Source of the DNA: Natrarchaeobaculum sulfurireducens
Lineage (GTDB): Archaea > Halobacteriota > Halobacteria > Halobacteriales > Natrialbaceae
NCBI RefSeq assembly: GCF_003430825.1
Contig: NZ_CP024047.1
Coordinates: forward strand, 558,001-622,000
Direction: 5' to 3'
DNA length: 64,000 nucleotides
Part shown: positions 34,849-43,830 of the stretch, piece by piece
Layout of the letters: every line of letters starts with the position of its first letter
How positions within the stretch are numbered: the first letter of the stretch is position 1
Notes under the pieces: generated by a model
The model's database searches: none
What the model was told of the DNA's origin: nothing
Seen by the model: the letters and a program-made list of their open reading frames with translations, nothing else
Translations under genes and position numbers: made by a program

Positions 34849-35689
34849 CGGTGACGACCGCCGGTCGAGTCGGCGGTCGTTTCTCAGTTCGATTGGTGTT
34901 ACCGGGGGGATGTCGTTTCTCGCCGGCGGTAGCGTCCTCGGCTCTCGCTGGCGCAACACGGATAGCGACGACGACGGCATTCCCGATCGAAAGAAGCGAT
35001 CGACGGCCTTTCATCGCCGTCTCGAGTCGGTGTTCGGACCGGACCAGTTCGAGGGACTCGAGCCTGGTCGGCCGACGCTTCTCATCGACGTCAGGTACAT
35101 CGGCCAGACGGCGGTCTTTCCCTCGACGAAGTGGACGGTCGTCAACCTGTTTCGCCGACACGGCATCGACGCACAGTGGCTCGAGTATCCCCACCGGTAC
35201 GCCCTCGAGACGGTCACCGAACGGTACGGATCGACCGTCAGGGACCTGCTGTGGAGACCCGGCTGCTTCTACAGCGAGGAGGTCGAGACCGATCTCAAAG
35301 ACGTCGCCCTCCAGTTGCTGATCGTTCCGGGAGCGAGCACCCCTCCCCACGAAGGACGAATTTACAGCCACGTGATGGATCTGGCCGGTGGGGACGCCGA
35401 CGGCTACGTCAACGGGTTCAGTGCGGGCAATCGCGCGGTGGTCGCGAATCGGACCGACCGGTTTGCGGAGGCCCGACTCGTCTTGCACGAACTCGCTCAC
35501 CTCGCGCTCGGTCACGACGACGATCCGACGAACCCGGGCGTGATGGGGTCCGGTGAGGAGGTCGACTTGCTGGACGCCGAGTGGAACCAGCTCCGCGGCG
35601 GCCTCGCGAACATCCGGGACAGGACCGGTTACGACGTCGTCTTCCGCCCGTGTCTCTGGTTCGAGGACCTGGCTTCCTCGCTCGAGTAG
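34832..35689 (+). CDS. Tat-exported metzincin-like zinc metalloprotease
   Basis: A 285-residue protein with a Tat signal (SRRSFLSSIGVTGGMSFLAGG). Next comes a short Asp-rich DSDDDGIPD, like a thrombospondin type-3 calcium motif. The catalytic segment is HELAHLALGHDDDPTNPG followed by VMGSG, giving H-E-x-x-H-x5-H with a following Asp and a Met-turn candidate. Unlike classical metzincins (HExxHxxGxxH) the third ligand spacing is slightly longer. It is probably a secreted or surface protease. The family is not firmly recognised; archaemetzincin- or matrixin-like enzymes are the nearest idea. Confidence 0.72.
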   Translation: MVVQRDGDDRRSSRRSFLSSIGVTGGMSFLAGGSVLGSRWRNTDSDDDGIPDRKKRSTAFHRRLESVFGPDQFEGLEPGRPTLLIDVRYIGQTAVFPSTKWTVVNLFRRHGIDAQWLEYPHRYALETVTERYGSTVRDLLWRPGCFYSEEVETDLKDVALQLLIVPGASTPPHEGRIYSHVMDLAGGDADGYVNGFSAGNRAVVANRTDRFAEARLVLHELAHLALGHDDDPTNPGVMGSGEEVDLLDAEWNQLRGGLANIRDRTGYDVVFRPCLWFEDLASSLE

Positions 35690-35907
35690 CGCCAGCAGTG
35701 GTATCACAGCTCGAGGTGGAACCGGTCGCGTCGCTGGCTCCGATCGCCGGTCGTTCTAAAAGGGATGGTTATTTCCTATTGGTGCCGGAACGCTGAATAA
35801 TACGGCGACCTTGCTAACGTTATGGATATTTGTGGTGGAATGAGTGAGTCGAACACGGATTTGGTGGACGGTCACAGGGTCGACTGTGCCGTGCGAGGGA
35901 GACCCAA

Positions 35908-37791
35908 ATGAGTTCCGAGACGGGAGATCGGCTCTCGCCCGACGCGTCGGCGGCGCAGGTATTTGCCCGGATCGACGACCCGGTGGTCGCACTCGATGGG
36001 AACTGGACGTTCACGTTCGTCAACCAGCAAGCAGCCGCGCTGTTCGGTCAGGACGGTGACGAACTCCTAGGCGAGTGTGGTTGGGGCCCACTCGAGGACC
36101 TGTTCGGCCCGTCCATCCGAGACGACCTGCAGCGGGCGATGGAGACACAGGAATCGAGACGGATCGAGACGGACACAGCGGCGCTCGATGCGCGGGTTCG
36201 ATTCCGAGCGTATCCCGCGCCGGATGGGATCACGCTCTGTCTTCGTGACGTCACGGCCGATCCAGTACCCGACTCGTCCGAAGATGACGGACACTCGAGT
36301 GCGATAGATGGGACGGCCGACGGCGACGCGATCATCGATGCCGACGAGAAGCAAGTCCTCGAAGACATCAGTCAGCGCCTTTCGATCGCGCTGGAGGCCG
36401 CTGATGCCGGTGCCTGGGAGTGGGATGTACAGTCGGACGAGGTAGTCTGGCACGAGAGCATGGAACGATTGCTCGGATCCGAGCCCGGCACGTTCGAGGG
36501 TACCTACGACGCCTTCCTGAAGCGGATCCACCCGGCGGACCGAGACGAGGTCGAGACGGCGATGGCGAAGGCACTCGAGCGAGCCGAAGACCTCAAACTC
36601 GAGTTCAGGTTTCGCGACGAATGCGGCGACGTGGTGTGGAGTGAGACCAAAGCACGACTGTTCACCGACGAGGATGGAACGCCTCGTCGAGTAGTCGGGG
36701 TCAACATCGACGTCGCCGATCGTAGAACTAGCGAGGGGGCTGCCGAGCGAGCACGCGAGGAGCTACGACAGGTCATCGATCTCGTTCCTGACCTCATCTT
36801 CGCAAAAAATCGAGAGGGCGAGTATCTCCTTGCCAACGAGACGACCGCCAACGCCTATGGTCTCTCGCCTCATGAGGTCGAGGGACGATTGGAAGCGGAG
36901 GTCCTTCCAGAGGCGTCCCAGCACGAAGCGTTCCAGAAAGACGACCTGGCCGTAATCGACTCCGGTGAACCGATCGAGATTCAAGCAGAGGAACTCATCA
37001 CTGCCGACGGCGAGACCCGTCTCCTTCGAACGACTAAGATCCCGTATGAGGTTATCGGTACCGACGAGGACGCCGTTCTCGCTTACAGCCGCGACATCAC
37101 GGACCTCGACCGATACGAACGACGACTCGAGGCCCAGCGGGACGACCTCACCGTCATCAACCAGATCGTCCGCCACGACGTCCGAAACGACCTCCAGCTC
37201 GTACTCGCCTACGCCGAGGCCCTCACAGACCACGTCGACGAGTCGGGTGCGGCATACGTCGATCAGATCCGAAACGCCGCACACGAAGCCGTCGACATCA
37301 CAGCCACTGCTCGAGACATGACGGACGTCTTGCTTCGGGCCGAAGCCACGCCGGTCCCGATCGAGTTACGATCCGTCCTCGGCGATCGGATCGAACACGC
37401 TCGCTCGAGTCACCAAAACGCACTGATCTTGACCGACGGGCCGATCGACGACGTTCGAGTGCTGGCCGACGACATGCTCGAGTCCGTGTTCCGAAATCTG
37501 TTCCAGAACGCGATCGTCCACAGCGACACTGCCGTTCCCGAGGTACGCGTCTCCACCACCGTAACGGACGATCGTGCTCGGATCACGATCGCAGACGACG
37601 GCCCCGGCGTTTCGGATGCCCGGAAGGCGGAGATCTTCGAGGAGGGTATCCAGGGACTCGAAAGCGGCGGAACCGGAATCGGGTTGTATCTCGTCCGGAC
37701 GCTCGTCGACAAGTACGGCGGTGACGTCTGGGTCGAAAACAGCGACCTCGGTGGGGCGGCGTTCGTCGTCGAACTCCCTCGGGCACCGTAA
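35908..37791 (+). CDS. PAS-domain sensor histidine kinase
   Basis: A 627-residue cytosolic kinase. Three PAS-like regions (about 15-115, 155-275 and 285-405) precede a HisKA-like helix with the H-box INQIVRHDVRNDLQ (the His is near residue 417) and a C-terminal HATPase_c domain with LFQNAIVHSD (N box), DDGPGVSD (G1) and GTGIGLYLVRTL (G2). No membrane segment is present, so signals come from the cytosol. The partner response regulator is not adjacent. The promoter may use the A+T-rich stretch near 35770-35830. Signal and target unknown. Confidence 0.92.
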   Translation: MSSETGDRLSPDASAAQVFARIDDPVVALDGNWTFTFVNQQAAALFGQDGDELLGECGWGPLEDLFGPSIRDDLQRAMETQESRRIETDTAALDARVRFRAYPAPDGITLCLRDVTADPVPDSSEDDGHSSAIDGTADGDAIIDADEKQVLEDISQRLSIALEAADAGAWEWDVQSDEVVWHESMERLLGSEPGTFEGTYDAFLKRIHPADRDEVETAMAKALERAEDLKLEFRFRDECGDVVWSETKARLFTDEDGTPRRVVGVNIDVADRRTSEGAAERAREELRQVIDLVPDLIFAKNREGEYLLANETTANAYGLSPHEVEGRLEAEVLPEASQHEAFQKDDLAVIDSGEPIEIQAEELITADGETRLLRTTKIPYEVIGTDEDAVLAYSRDITDLDRYERRLEAQRDDLTVINQIVRHDVRNDLQLVLAYAEALTDHVDESGAAYVDQIRNAAHEAVDITATARDMTDVLLRAEATPVPIELRSVLGDRIEHARSSHQNALILTDGPIDDVRVLADDMLESVFRNLFQNAIVHSDTAVPEVRVSTTVTDDRARITIADDGPGVSDARKAEIFEEGIQGLESGGTGIGLYLVRTLVDKYGGDVWVENSDLGGAAFVVELPRAP

Positions 37792-38089
37792 CCGGCGGCC
37801 TACCCCGTCCCAACTGAACCGGTTCCCACACCGACGATAGACACGTCTCGAAATCGGCCGGGCACTGACCGTGTCGGTCTGAGAACGCACTCTTCACGTA
37901 TCGATGCCTCAGACCGCACCACGAGTGCCCTCCGCCACGGCTTCTCGAGCGATCACGACCAGTAACACCCTGTGAACCCCCGAACGAATACGTTACTCGT
38001 GTCCCGCTCGAAACCGGGTAGCCGACGAGCAACACTATATGCTACTAGGTAACTAATATACCTTTACAGAAAGATATATATGATTCACG

Positions 38090-38111
38090 GTGTCATGTGT
38101 GGGCATGACAC
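38090..38111. promoter_or_regulatory. Inverted repeat at a predicted transcription start
   Basis: GTGTCATG (38090-38097) and CATGACAC (38104-38111) form a perfect 8-bp inverted repeat with a 6-nt spacer. It begins just downstream of the TATA-like AGATATATATG (about 38071-38081) and covers the ATG at 38105. This could be an operator or a 5' hairpin. Confidence 0.5.
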
Positions 38112-38194
38112 GAACAATGAAAGATGTCTCGCACACACCACCTACTGGAGACCTGCCGGACATCTGGAAACGAGGACCCGACGACGATCCGTAA
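38105..38194 (+). CDS. Candidate 29-residue peptide
   Basis: ATG 38105 to TAA 38192-38194 encodes 29 residues ending in WKRGPDDDP. The acidic C-terminus is halophile-like. A TATA box about 30 nt upstream fits a leaderless start, and the inverted repeat 38090-38111 overlaps the start. There is no homology evidence; it may be real or a gene remnant. Confidence 0.25.
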   Translation: MTRTMKDVSHTPPTGDLPDIWKRGPDDDP

Positions 38195-38496
38195 GGGGTT
38201 CTTGCAGTATCGCCGACGCACGTAACCCGACCTCGCATCACGCTCGAGACGGCTGTTTTTCGCGATCCGGAGATACATACGCGAGCGATGCGCTATCCGT
38301 TCTCGACGCGAAGATAGTTGACGCTCACGAATGGGTCGTGGAAACCGATGGCCTCGGTACTCATAGGGCTCCTCACGGCCGGGTGCCGAGTCCGGCTCCG
38401 GTCGGGTCCATCGTCATCGGCCAGCCAGGGATACGGCCGGTACTCAAAAGACGGTTTGGATCGGCGTCCGTATTACGGCGCGAAACAGCAGGCCAG

Positions 38497-38697
38497 CTAA
38501 TCGCTTCGGGCGCTCGAGCCGGCGAACCCAGCGTTCCATTCGTCGATGAGGTTCTGGAGTCGCCCCGTCGAGCGGTGAGAGAACGTCTGGGGCGCACGTT
38601 CCGTAGCTGTTGGTGGAACGGTCGGTCGTGTTCGGGTCGTGGTGCGGTCAAACGTCGGTTCGGCGTCGGTCCTGGATTGCAAGTTTCGTGTGCTCAT
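38497..38697 (-). CDS. Possible small protein, weak support
   Basis: The frame encodes 66 residues from ATG 38697, rich in Thr, Arg and Ser, ending NLIDEWNAGFAGSS. A longer in-frame start at 38742 exists. No TATA box or family match was seen. It is listed only because it is the best minus-strand frame in an otherwise empty region. Confidence 0.2.
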   Translation of the reverse strand: MSTRNLQSRTDAEPTFDRTTTRTRPTVPPTATERAPQTFSHRSTGRLQNLIDEWNAGFAGSSARSD

Positions 38698-39123
38698 GTC
38701 GGTCGGGATCGAATGCGGTGTCGAAGACGGTGCTGTCGGCAAACGGAATCAGGCTCTTACGTGTACGACCGACATCTGTACTCACCCCTACTGACTGCAA
38801 GCACATAAAAGTTCATGATAGATCTCTCGAGCGCCAGAACATGTGTGAAAGAAACCCATATGGCTCGTCAAAGCACACCATACGACCGAGTCCCCAGCCA
38901 CTCAGTCGGATCCGGTTTCCCCCGTTCTGGGCGCTCGAGGCTGGCCGGTAGGGGTACTGTACCGGGTAGTAGGCACGATCGTCGTGGGGCTCGTGGGTGG
39001 GTCGAAACCGACGTCCAGCAGTTCGTCGTGGCGGTTGGGGACGAGTACCACCTATTCGGGAACCGGACCGGCTCGGCAACCCCATGCCGACTGCTTTTGC
39101 GTCTCGCCGACGCCGACACGACC
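38698..39123. other. Intergenic region upstream of the flavin-fold protein
   Basis: This stretch of about 425 bp has no convincing gene. The plus-strand frame from 38815 is open into the next gene, but its first 100 codons show no conserved pattern. A TATA-like ATAAAAG lies near 38805-38811. Confidence 0.4.
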
Positions 39124-39510
39124 GTGACGAACGTCCCGCCCGAGGCGAAGCGACTGCTCGAAAGCGAGCCACTGATGGCTCACCTTGCGACGTGCGTCGA
39201 CGGCCGCCCACACGTCGCCCCGGTCTGGTATCGGTACGACGACGGCACCATCGAACTCGTCACCACGGGACGGAAGCTGGCGAACGTTCGCGAAAACCCA
39301 CGCGTCGCGCTCTCCGTACAGGCCGACGACGCGGGCGAAGCGAGGTGGTCGGTGACGCTGCTCGGGACCGCGACCGTCGTTGCGGACGAGGACGCCACCA
39401 GGCGAGCACGTAAACGGATCAATGCGAAGTACGGCGCAACGCCGGACGCCTACGAGGAGAACGAACTGGTTCGGATCGACGTCGGGTCGGCGTCTTCGCG
39501 GACGTACTGA
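39124..39510 (+). CDS. Pyridoxamine-5'-phosphate-oxidase-like flavin-fold protein
   Basis: A 128-residue split-barrel flavin-binding protein. The pattern EAKRLLESEPLMAHLATCVD, GRPHVAPVWYRYDDGTIEL and VTTGRKLANVRENPRVALSV is typical of the PNPOx-like/F420-binding superfamily. It would bind FMN or F420 as a cytosolic dimer and reduce a small substrate. GTG 39124 (MTNVPPEAK) is chosen because family homology starts there, although the frame is open from 38815. The product is unlikely to be true PNPOx, since the PLP-site C-terminus is missing. Confidence 0.8.
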   Translation: MTNVPPEAKRLLESEPLMAHLATCVDGRPHVAPVWYRYDDGTIELVTTGRKLANVRENPRVALSVQADDAGEARWSVTLLGTATVVADEDATRRARKRINAKYGATPDAYEENELVRIDVGSASSRTY

Positions 39511-39650
39511 CGACGAACCGATCGGTGTCGGACTCGAGTGTCCTCCACGGGCGGACCTCGTTGGGGACCACCTGCGGAGGCTACCGGTCCGTTCGGGAGC
39601 GCCTGTAGAGACGCGGCACTCGCTCGAGACGGGATCGGTGTCGCGTTGGA

Positions 39651-40775
39651 TTAGCAGGTGTCGTCCGGATCGCTCACGTCGGCGCCGACGACCTCGCCCT
39701 CGTAGTACAGCGAGACCGACGCTTCGCCGTCGGGAGCTGGCACCCAGAACGTCTCTGCGCTCGCGAGCGAGTCCTCGACGGTGATGCGACCGGTCGCGCC
39801 AGTTTCGGCCACGTAGATGACGAACGTCAGGTCGCGGTCGGTCCCGTTGTGGACGTAAAATCGCGCTGCGCCCTCGACTGGATCATAGCACTCGGCGTTG
39901 AGTGCGATCGAATCGCGTGGGACACACTCGGTTTCGATTGCGCTTTCGCGTTCGTCGAGCGTCTCTCCGTCGGCGGCGATCGAAACAGTCGCCTCTCCCT
40001 CCGGTGCGGCGACCTCGAAGTAGGTCGCGCTGTACGGTTCGACCGCGATGGTGCCGCTTTCATCGGTGTCTTCGACGTCGTATACGGCTTCGATCTGCGT
40101 GTGATTGCCGTTTCGAACCCGGTACCGGGCCAGTCCGCGTTCCGAGTCGACGCAGACGGCCTGCAACGAGATGTCGTCGAGATCAAAGACCCCCTCACCC
40201 TCGAACGTCCGCTGATACGGTTCAGCACACGCGTTGGGGTTCTGGAACGTGGTCCCGTCCATCGTGACCGCGACGATGCTGTCGCCGGCACCGATCGGTC
40301 GGTCGAAGAACTGGTAGACGTTGAACGTGTACGCGAACACGTCGCCGACGTCGTCTTCACCGTGGAGCGTCGACGACCGCAGATCGCCTATCGTAACCGT
40401 CCGATCGTAGTTTTCGACGCGGTCGTGTCGTGCGTTGTACAGCCGGATTCGGAGCCCTTTGACGATGCCATCATCGCTAGCAACGGCTTCGACGTACTCC
40501 TGGTCGAACAGGATCGCCACCGAGTGACACTGCTGGAAATCGAGTTTGTCGACGCCGACGACGTCGGCGACTCCATCCGGATCCTCTTTTTTACCCTTTG
40601 CGTGCTCTTTCTCTTTTGGCGTCTTCTCTCGGTCTGTCTCTTTTTTCTCGTCCGCCTTGTCTTTCTTGCCGGCGCTAACCGAGTTCGCACCGATTCCAGC
40701 GCCAGCGATGAACGTGCCGGTCGCCGCGATACCTTTGAGGCTTCTTCGCCTGGAGATTCGATTGTCGTCTGACAT
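39651..40775 (-). CDS. Tat-exported surface protein, hypothetical
   Basis: A 374-residue secreted protein. The N-terminus RISRRRSLKGIAATGTFIAG is a Tat signal with cleavage probably after VSAG. A lysine/glutamate-rich linker (about residues 30-58) follows, then several beta-sandwich-like units that repeat a Y-V-x-N-G-T motif (RVRNGNHTQIEAVYDVEDT near 230; YVHNGTDRDLTFVIY near 318). Repeat boundaries near 165, 250 and 345 are approximate. It probably sits on or outside the S-layer. No enzymatic motif is seen. Confidence 0.7.
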   Translation of the reverse strand: MSDDNRISRRRSLKGIAATGTFIAGAGIGANSVSAGKKDKADEKKETDREKTPKEKEHAKGKKEDPDGVADVVGVDKLDFQQCHSVAILFDQEYVEAVASDDGIVKGLRIRLYNARHDRVENYDRTVTIGDLRSSTLHGEDDVGDVFAYTFNVYQFFDRPIGAGDSIVAVTMDGTTFQNPNACAEPYQRTFEGEGVFDLDDISLQAVCVDSERGLARYRVRNGNHTQIEAVYDVEDTDESGTIAVEPYSATYFEVAAPEGEATVSIAADGETLDERESAIETECVPRDSIALNAECYDPVEGAARFYVHNGTDRDLTFVIYVAETGATGRITVEDSLASAETFWVPAPDGEASVSLYYEGEVVGADVSDPDDTC

Positions 40776-41124
40776 GGTGGGATCGTCCCGCCACTGACGG
40801 CGACGCCGCCAGACCAGCGAGTACCGGATCTCCACCGTATCGACGTTTTGTAATCAGCGAACTACCCGATAGAATGACAGTTCTAACCCGAAAACACTCA
40901 TTTTCGCCGGAGAGTCATCCAGCTCGGAGCGAACCAGCACCCGATTTGGCCGTCGCAAACTCGCTCGAAGTATCGGGCTAACCCGAGGCCATGGACGTTC
41001 AGCCTCCGCCTGTTCGAACGTCAGGGTCGAGTCCCCCGTACGGCAGATTCGAGCCCAGTCCGTCCGGCATACGGAGTCCCTACCGGTGCCACGGACTGTG
41101 AACGGCCGAGTAGTCCTCGAGCGC
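40776..41124. other. Intergenic region of 349 bp
   Basis: This stretch lies between the Tat-exported protein and the NIF3-like gene on the same strand. A TATA-like minus-strand element near 40848-40856 (GATTACAAAACG) may drive the Tat gene. No other structure was found, and overlapping frames show no recognisable protein pattern. Confidence 0.4.
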
Positions 41125-41898
41125 CTACAGGCCGGTCGGACACTCGAGGAACGTCGTCTCGAGGCCCCAGTCGTCGACCAGCGACTGCAGTGCGCGGACG
41201 CCGAATGTCTCGGTCGCGTAGTGGCCAGCGAGGACAACGTGGACGCCGGCTTCGTTCGCCTCGTGGTAGACCTGCTGTTTCCCTTCGCCGGTCACGAGCG
41301 CGTCGGCTCCGACGTCGACAGCTTCGTCGAGCCAGTCGGTACCGCTGCCGGTGACGATCGCGACCTCCTCGATCTCGTCAGGCCCGAACTCGAGGAGTTG
41401 AACGGGCTGGTCGCCGGTTTCGAGGGTGGCGGCGAGCGTCTCACGAAGCGTTTCAGGCGTATATGGGTTGGACGCTCGCCCACGCTGGCCGATGTACTCC
41501 GGACCGAGTTCGCCGAATGGCTCGCGGTCTTCGAGGTCGAGCACGTCGGCGACGCCAGCGGCGTTGCCAAGCTCCTGGTGGCCGTCGAGCGGGAGATGAG
41601 AGACGTACAGGGCGAGGTCGTTCGCGACCAGGGGCTCGAGCCGGTCGTAGGTGCGCCCTGTCACGCGGTCGAACCCACCCCACGAGAGGCCGTGGTGAGT
41701 GACCAACAGATCGGCATCGGCCTCGAGCGCCCGGTCGATCGTCTCGCGGACACCGTCGACGGCAAACGCGACGTGGTCGACAGTCCCCTCCTCAGGGCCG
41801 ACCTGCAGGCCGTTCGCACTGGCGTCCAGCTTCGCAAAATCGTCGGTGCGTACCTCCTCGTCGAGTCGGGACACGAGTTCCGGCAGTTCCATGGACAT
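41125..41898 (-). CDS. NIF3-like dinuclear-metal-centre protein (YbgI/GTP cyclohydrolase I type 2 family)
   Basis: A 257-residue protein of the NIF3/YbgI family, ring-shaped hexamers with a dinuclear metal site. Metal-ligand motifs are LLVTHHGLSWGG (His pair, residues 65-69), DGHQELGNAAG (about 104) and the C-terminal VVLAGHYATETFG (about 222-234) with His and Glu. It also carries the helix NGLQVGPEE at the N-terminus. The enzymatic role is still debated in the family. Cytosolic; ATG 41898 gives the standard N-terminus. Confidence 0.9.
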   Translation of the reverse strand: MSMELPELVSRLDEEVRTDDFAKLDASANGLQVGPEEGTVDHVAFAVDGVRETIDRALEADADLLVTHHGLSWGGFDRVTGRTYDRLEPLVANDLALYVSHLPLDGHQELGNAAGVADVLDLEDREPFGELGPEYIGQRGRASNPYTPETLRETLAATLETGDQPVQLLEFGPDEIEEVAIVTGSGTDWLDEAVDVGADALVTGEGKQQVYHEANEAGVHVVLAGHYATETFGVRALQSLVDDWGLETTFLECPTGL

Positions 41899-42029
41899 AC
41901 TCGAGCATACGCCTCGGGGGGCTTGTATGTGTGCGATCGGATCGTTCCACCCGTCCGTCCCGTCGTGGCGCTGTCGGTGATCGGTGCTCGAGGTGATGAT
42001 TTACCGTCCCAGGTCCCAATGGATCAGGT

Positions 42030-42947
42030 ATGGCGCGACAAACGGTTTCACACGAGGAGGGAGCGATCTACGAGTTCACCCCGGATCTGACGCCCATCGA
42101 GACGGTCCGGTCGGGTACACGGCTCACGATCGAGACGCGAGATAGCCTCGACGGTGCCGTCCAGTCCGACGCCGACGTACTCGAGTCGGTTCCCGAAGAA
42201 GTCAACGCGGCGACTGGCCCCATCGCCCTCGAGGGTGCCGAACCGGGCGACGTTCTGCGCGTCGAGATCGACGCCGTCCGTGTCGCCGAAGACCGGGGGC
42301 GCGTGATCACCATCGACTGGTTCGGCCTGCTCGACGGCCACGAGGCCATCGAGGCCCCCCGTTCCCGAACGACCCCCGTCGACGACGACGGCGAGACGAT
42401 CGTCTTCGACGGCCTCGAGGTTCCCGTCGAGCCGGTCATCGGCACGATCGGCGTCGCCCCCGAGGAAGACTCGTACACGACGCTCGTCCCGCACGACCAC
42501 GGCGGCAACCTCGATACGACGGACGTGACCGCCGGCAACGCGATCTACTTCCCCGTCTTCCAGTCGGGTGCCATGCTCGCGATGGGCGATTGCAAGGCCG
42601 CGATGGCCGACGGCGAGATGTGTGGCACTGGCTCCGAAATCGCCTGCGAGATCGACGTCACCCTCGAAGTGATCGACGGCGAGACGATCGGCGTCGACCT
42701 CGAGCGCCCACTGCTCGAGACGCCCGACGCCTGGAAGACGGTCGCCAGCGCGGAGACGCTCGAGGCGGCGTGCGAACTCGCGAATCTGGACGCCATCGAC
42801 CTGCTCGCGGCCGACCACGGCTTCGACGAAACGGACGCCTACATGTTCTCGAGTCTAGTTGGGGGCCTCGAGATCAGCCAGGTGGTCGATCCGCTGGTGA
42901 CGGTGCGCAACGCGGTGCCGAAGGCGTACCTCTCTTCGCCGTTCTGA
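42030..42947 (+). CDS. Acetamidase/formamidase family protein
   Basis: A 305-residue enzyme of the FmdA/AmdA family, which hydrolyses short-chain amides to ammonia and acids. Visible signatures are TGPIALEGAEPGDVLRVEI, the VPHDHGGNLDTTDVTAGNA motif with metal-binding His/Asp residues (about 153-171) and GDCKAAMADGEMCGTG with the conserved Cys. The length matches the smaller archaeal type. It is transcribed toward the agmatinase gene (convergent). A role in nitrogen scavenging is inferred. Confidence 0.9.
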   Translation: MARQTVSHEEGAIYEFTPDLTPIETVRSGTRLTIETRDSLDGAVQSDADVLESVPEEVNAATGPIALEGAEPGDVLRVEIDAVRVAEDRGRVITIDWFGLLDGHEAIEAPRSRTTPVDDDGETIVFDGLEVPVEPVIGTIGVAPEEDSYTTLVPHDHGGNLDTTDVTAGNAIYFPVFQSGAMLAMGDCKAAMADGEMCGTGSEIACEIDVTLEVIDGETIGVDLERPLLETPDAWKTVASAETLEAACELANLDAIDLLAADHGFDETDAYMFSSLVGGLEISQVVDPLVTVRNAVPKAYLSSPF

Positions 42948-42978
42948 CGCCCCACCAGGGCCGGGAGTTCGATCCGGC

Positions 42979-43830
42979 CTACCGGCTCACAGTGCGTGAA
43001 AAGACGAACTCCCGGAGCAGTTTCCCCGCCAGCGACGCGGCCTGGCCGTCGTCGCGGTCGTTGACCTCGACCACGTCGAAGCCCGTCGTCTGTGGTGCGA
43101 CCTCGCGGACGACGTCGCGCATCTCGCGGGGCTCGAGGCCGAACGGCTCCATCGTGCCCGTCCCCGGCGCGTATGCGGGATCGGCACCGTCGATGTCGAC
43201 GCTCAAGTAGGCCTCACGGCCCTCGAGTCGGTCGGCGACCGAGACCTCGGCGACGTCCTCCGGTGGGACGACGGTTACGTCGTCGGCCTCGGCGCGGTCC
43301 CACTCGGCTTCGCTGCCAGTCCGTGCGCCGAGGATGATCGCCTCCTCGACGGAATCGACGTCCTCGAGGATTCGTCGCGTGACGCAGGCGTGGCTCAGCG
43401 GGTTCCCGTCGTAGGCATCACGAAGGTCGAGGTGGGCATCGAGACAGACGAACACCTCGGGTTCGACGGCGCGGACGGCCGGGAGCGAGACGGTGTGTTC
43501 GCCCCCGAGCACCAGCGGTATGGCCTCGTCCCAGACGACATCCCGGACGGTTCCCTCGAGCCACTCGAGGTACGCCTCGACGTCGTCCCACGCGCGGACG
43601 TCGCCGTGGTCGACGACGCCGAGGTCGGAAAAGTACTGGTCGGTTCGACGGTCGTAATCGTCGAACGTCTCCGCAAACGTTCTGATTCGCCGGGGACCAA
43701 ACCGAGTGCCCGGTTGAAAGGTCGTCGACACGTCCAGGGGCGCACCGACGACCACGAAGTTCGCGTTCGCGCGACCGGATTCGTCGGCCACGTCGCCCGC
43801 CTCGCGTCTGTCGCTCGCCCCGGGAAACAT
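42979..43830 (-). CDS. speB: Agmatinase / ureohydrolase
   Basis: A 283-residue ureohydrolase of the arginase family. Dinuclear manganese ligands lie in LVLGGEHTVSLP, FVCLDAHLDLRDAY and SVDIDGADPAYAPGTGT. The gene follows IF-5A on the same strand with the start overlapping the IF-5A stop by one base (ATGA junction), so the two are translationally coupled. Haloarchaeal IF-5A hypusination depends on an agmatinase-like step. The arrangement suggests this enzyme acts on agmatine or agmatine-modified IF-5A. ATG 43830 is fixed by the overlap. Confidence 0.92.
   Translation of the reverse strand: MFPGASDRREAGDVADESGRANANFVVVGAPLDVSTTFQPGTRFGPRRIRTFAETFDDYDRRTDQYFSDLGVVDHGDVRAWDDVEAYLEWLEGTVRDVVWDEAIPLVLGGEHTVSLPAVRAVEPEVFVCLDAHLDLRDAYDGNPLSHACVTRRILEDVDSVEEAIILGARTGSEAEWDRAEADDVTVVPPEDVAEVSVADRLEGREAYLSVDIDGADPAYAPGTGTMEPFGLEPREMRDVVREVAPQTTGFDVVEVNDRDDGQAASLAGKLLREFVFSRTVSR

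Larger units (their letters stand above)
37792..38496. other. Long intergenic region, mostly gene-free
   Basis: After the kinase gene, about 700 bp show no convincing gene. An A+T-rich segment at 38030-38085 ends in a strong TATA-like AGATATATATG followed by an inverted repeat and a 29-codon ORF. The frame from 38080 to 38808 (242 codons) has an arginine- and serine-rich, non-haloarchaeal composition and is judged spurious. Confidence 0.5.

Noticed and set aside
38080-38808. Plus-strand frame of 242 codons
   Set aside because: Its composition is basic and cysteine-rich, unlike the acidic proteins around it, and no motif is present.
42048-42818. Minus-strand frame of 256 codons antisense to the acetamidase
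   Set aside because: It is a shadow of a clear enzyme gene on the plus strand.
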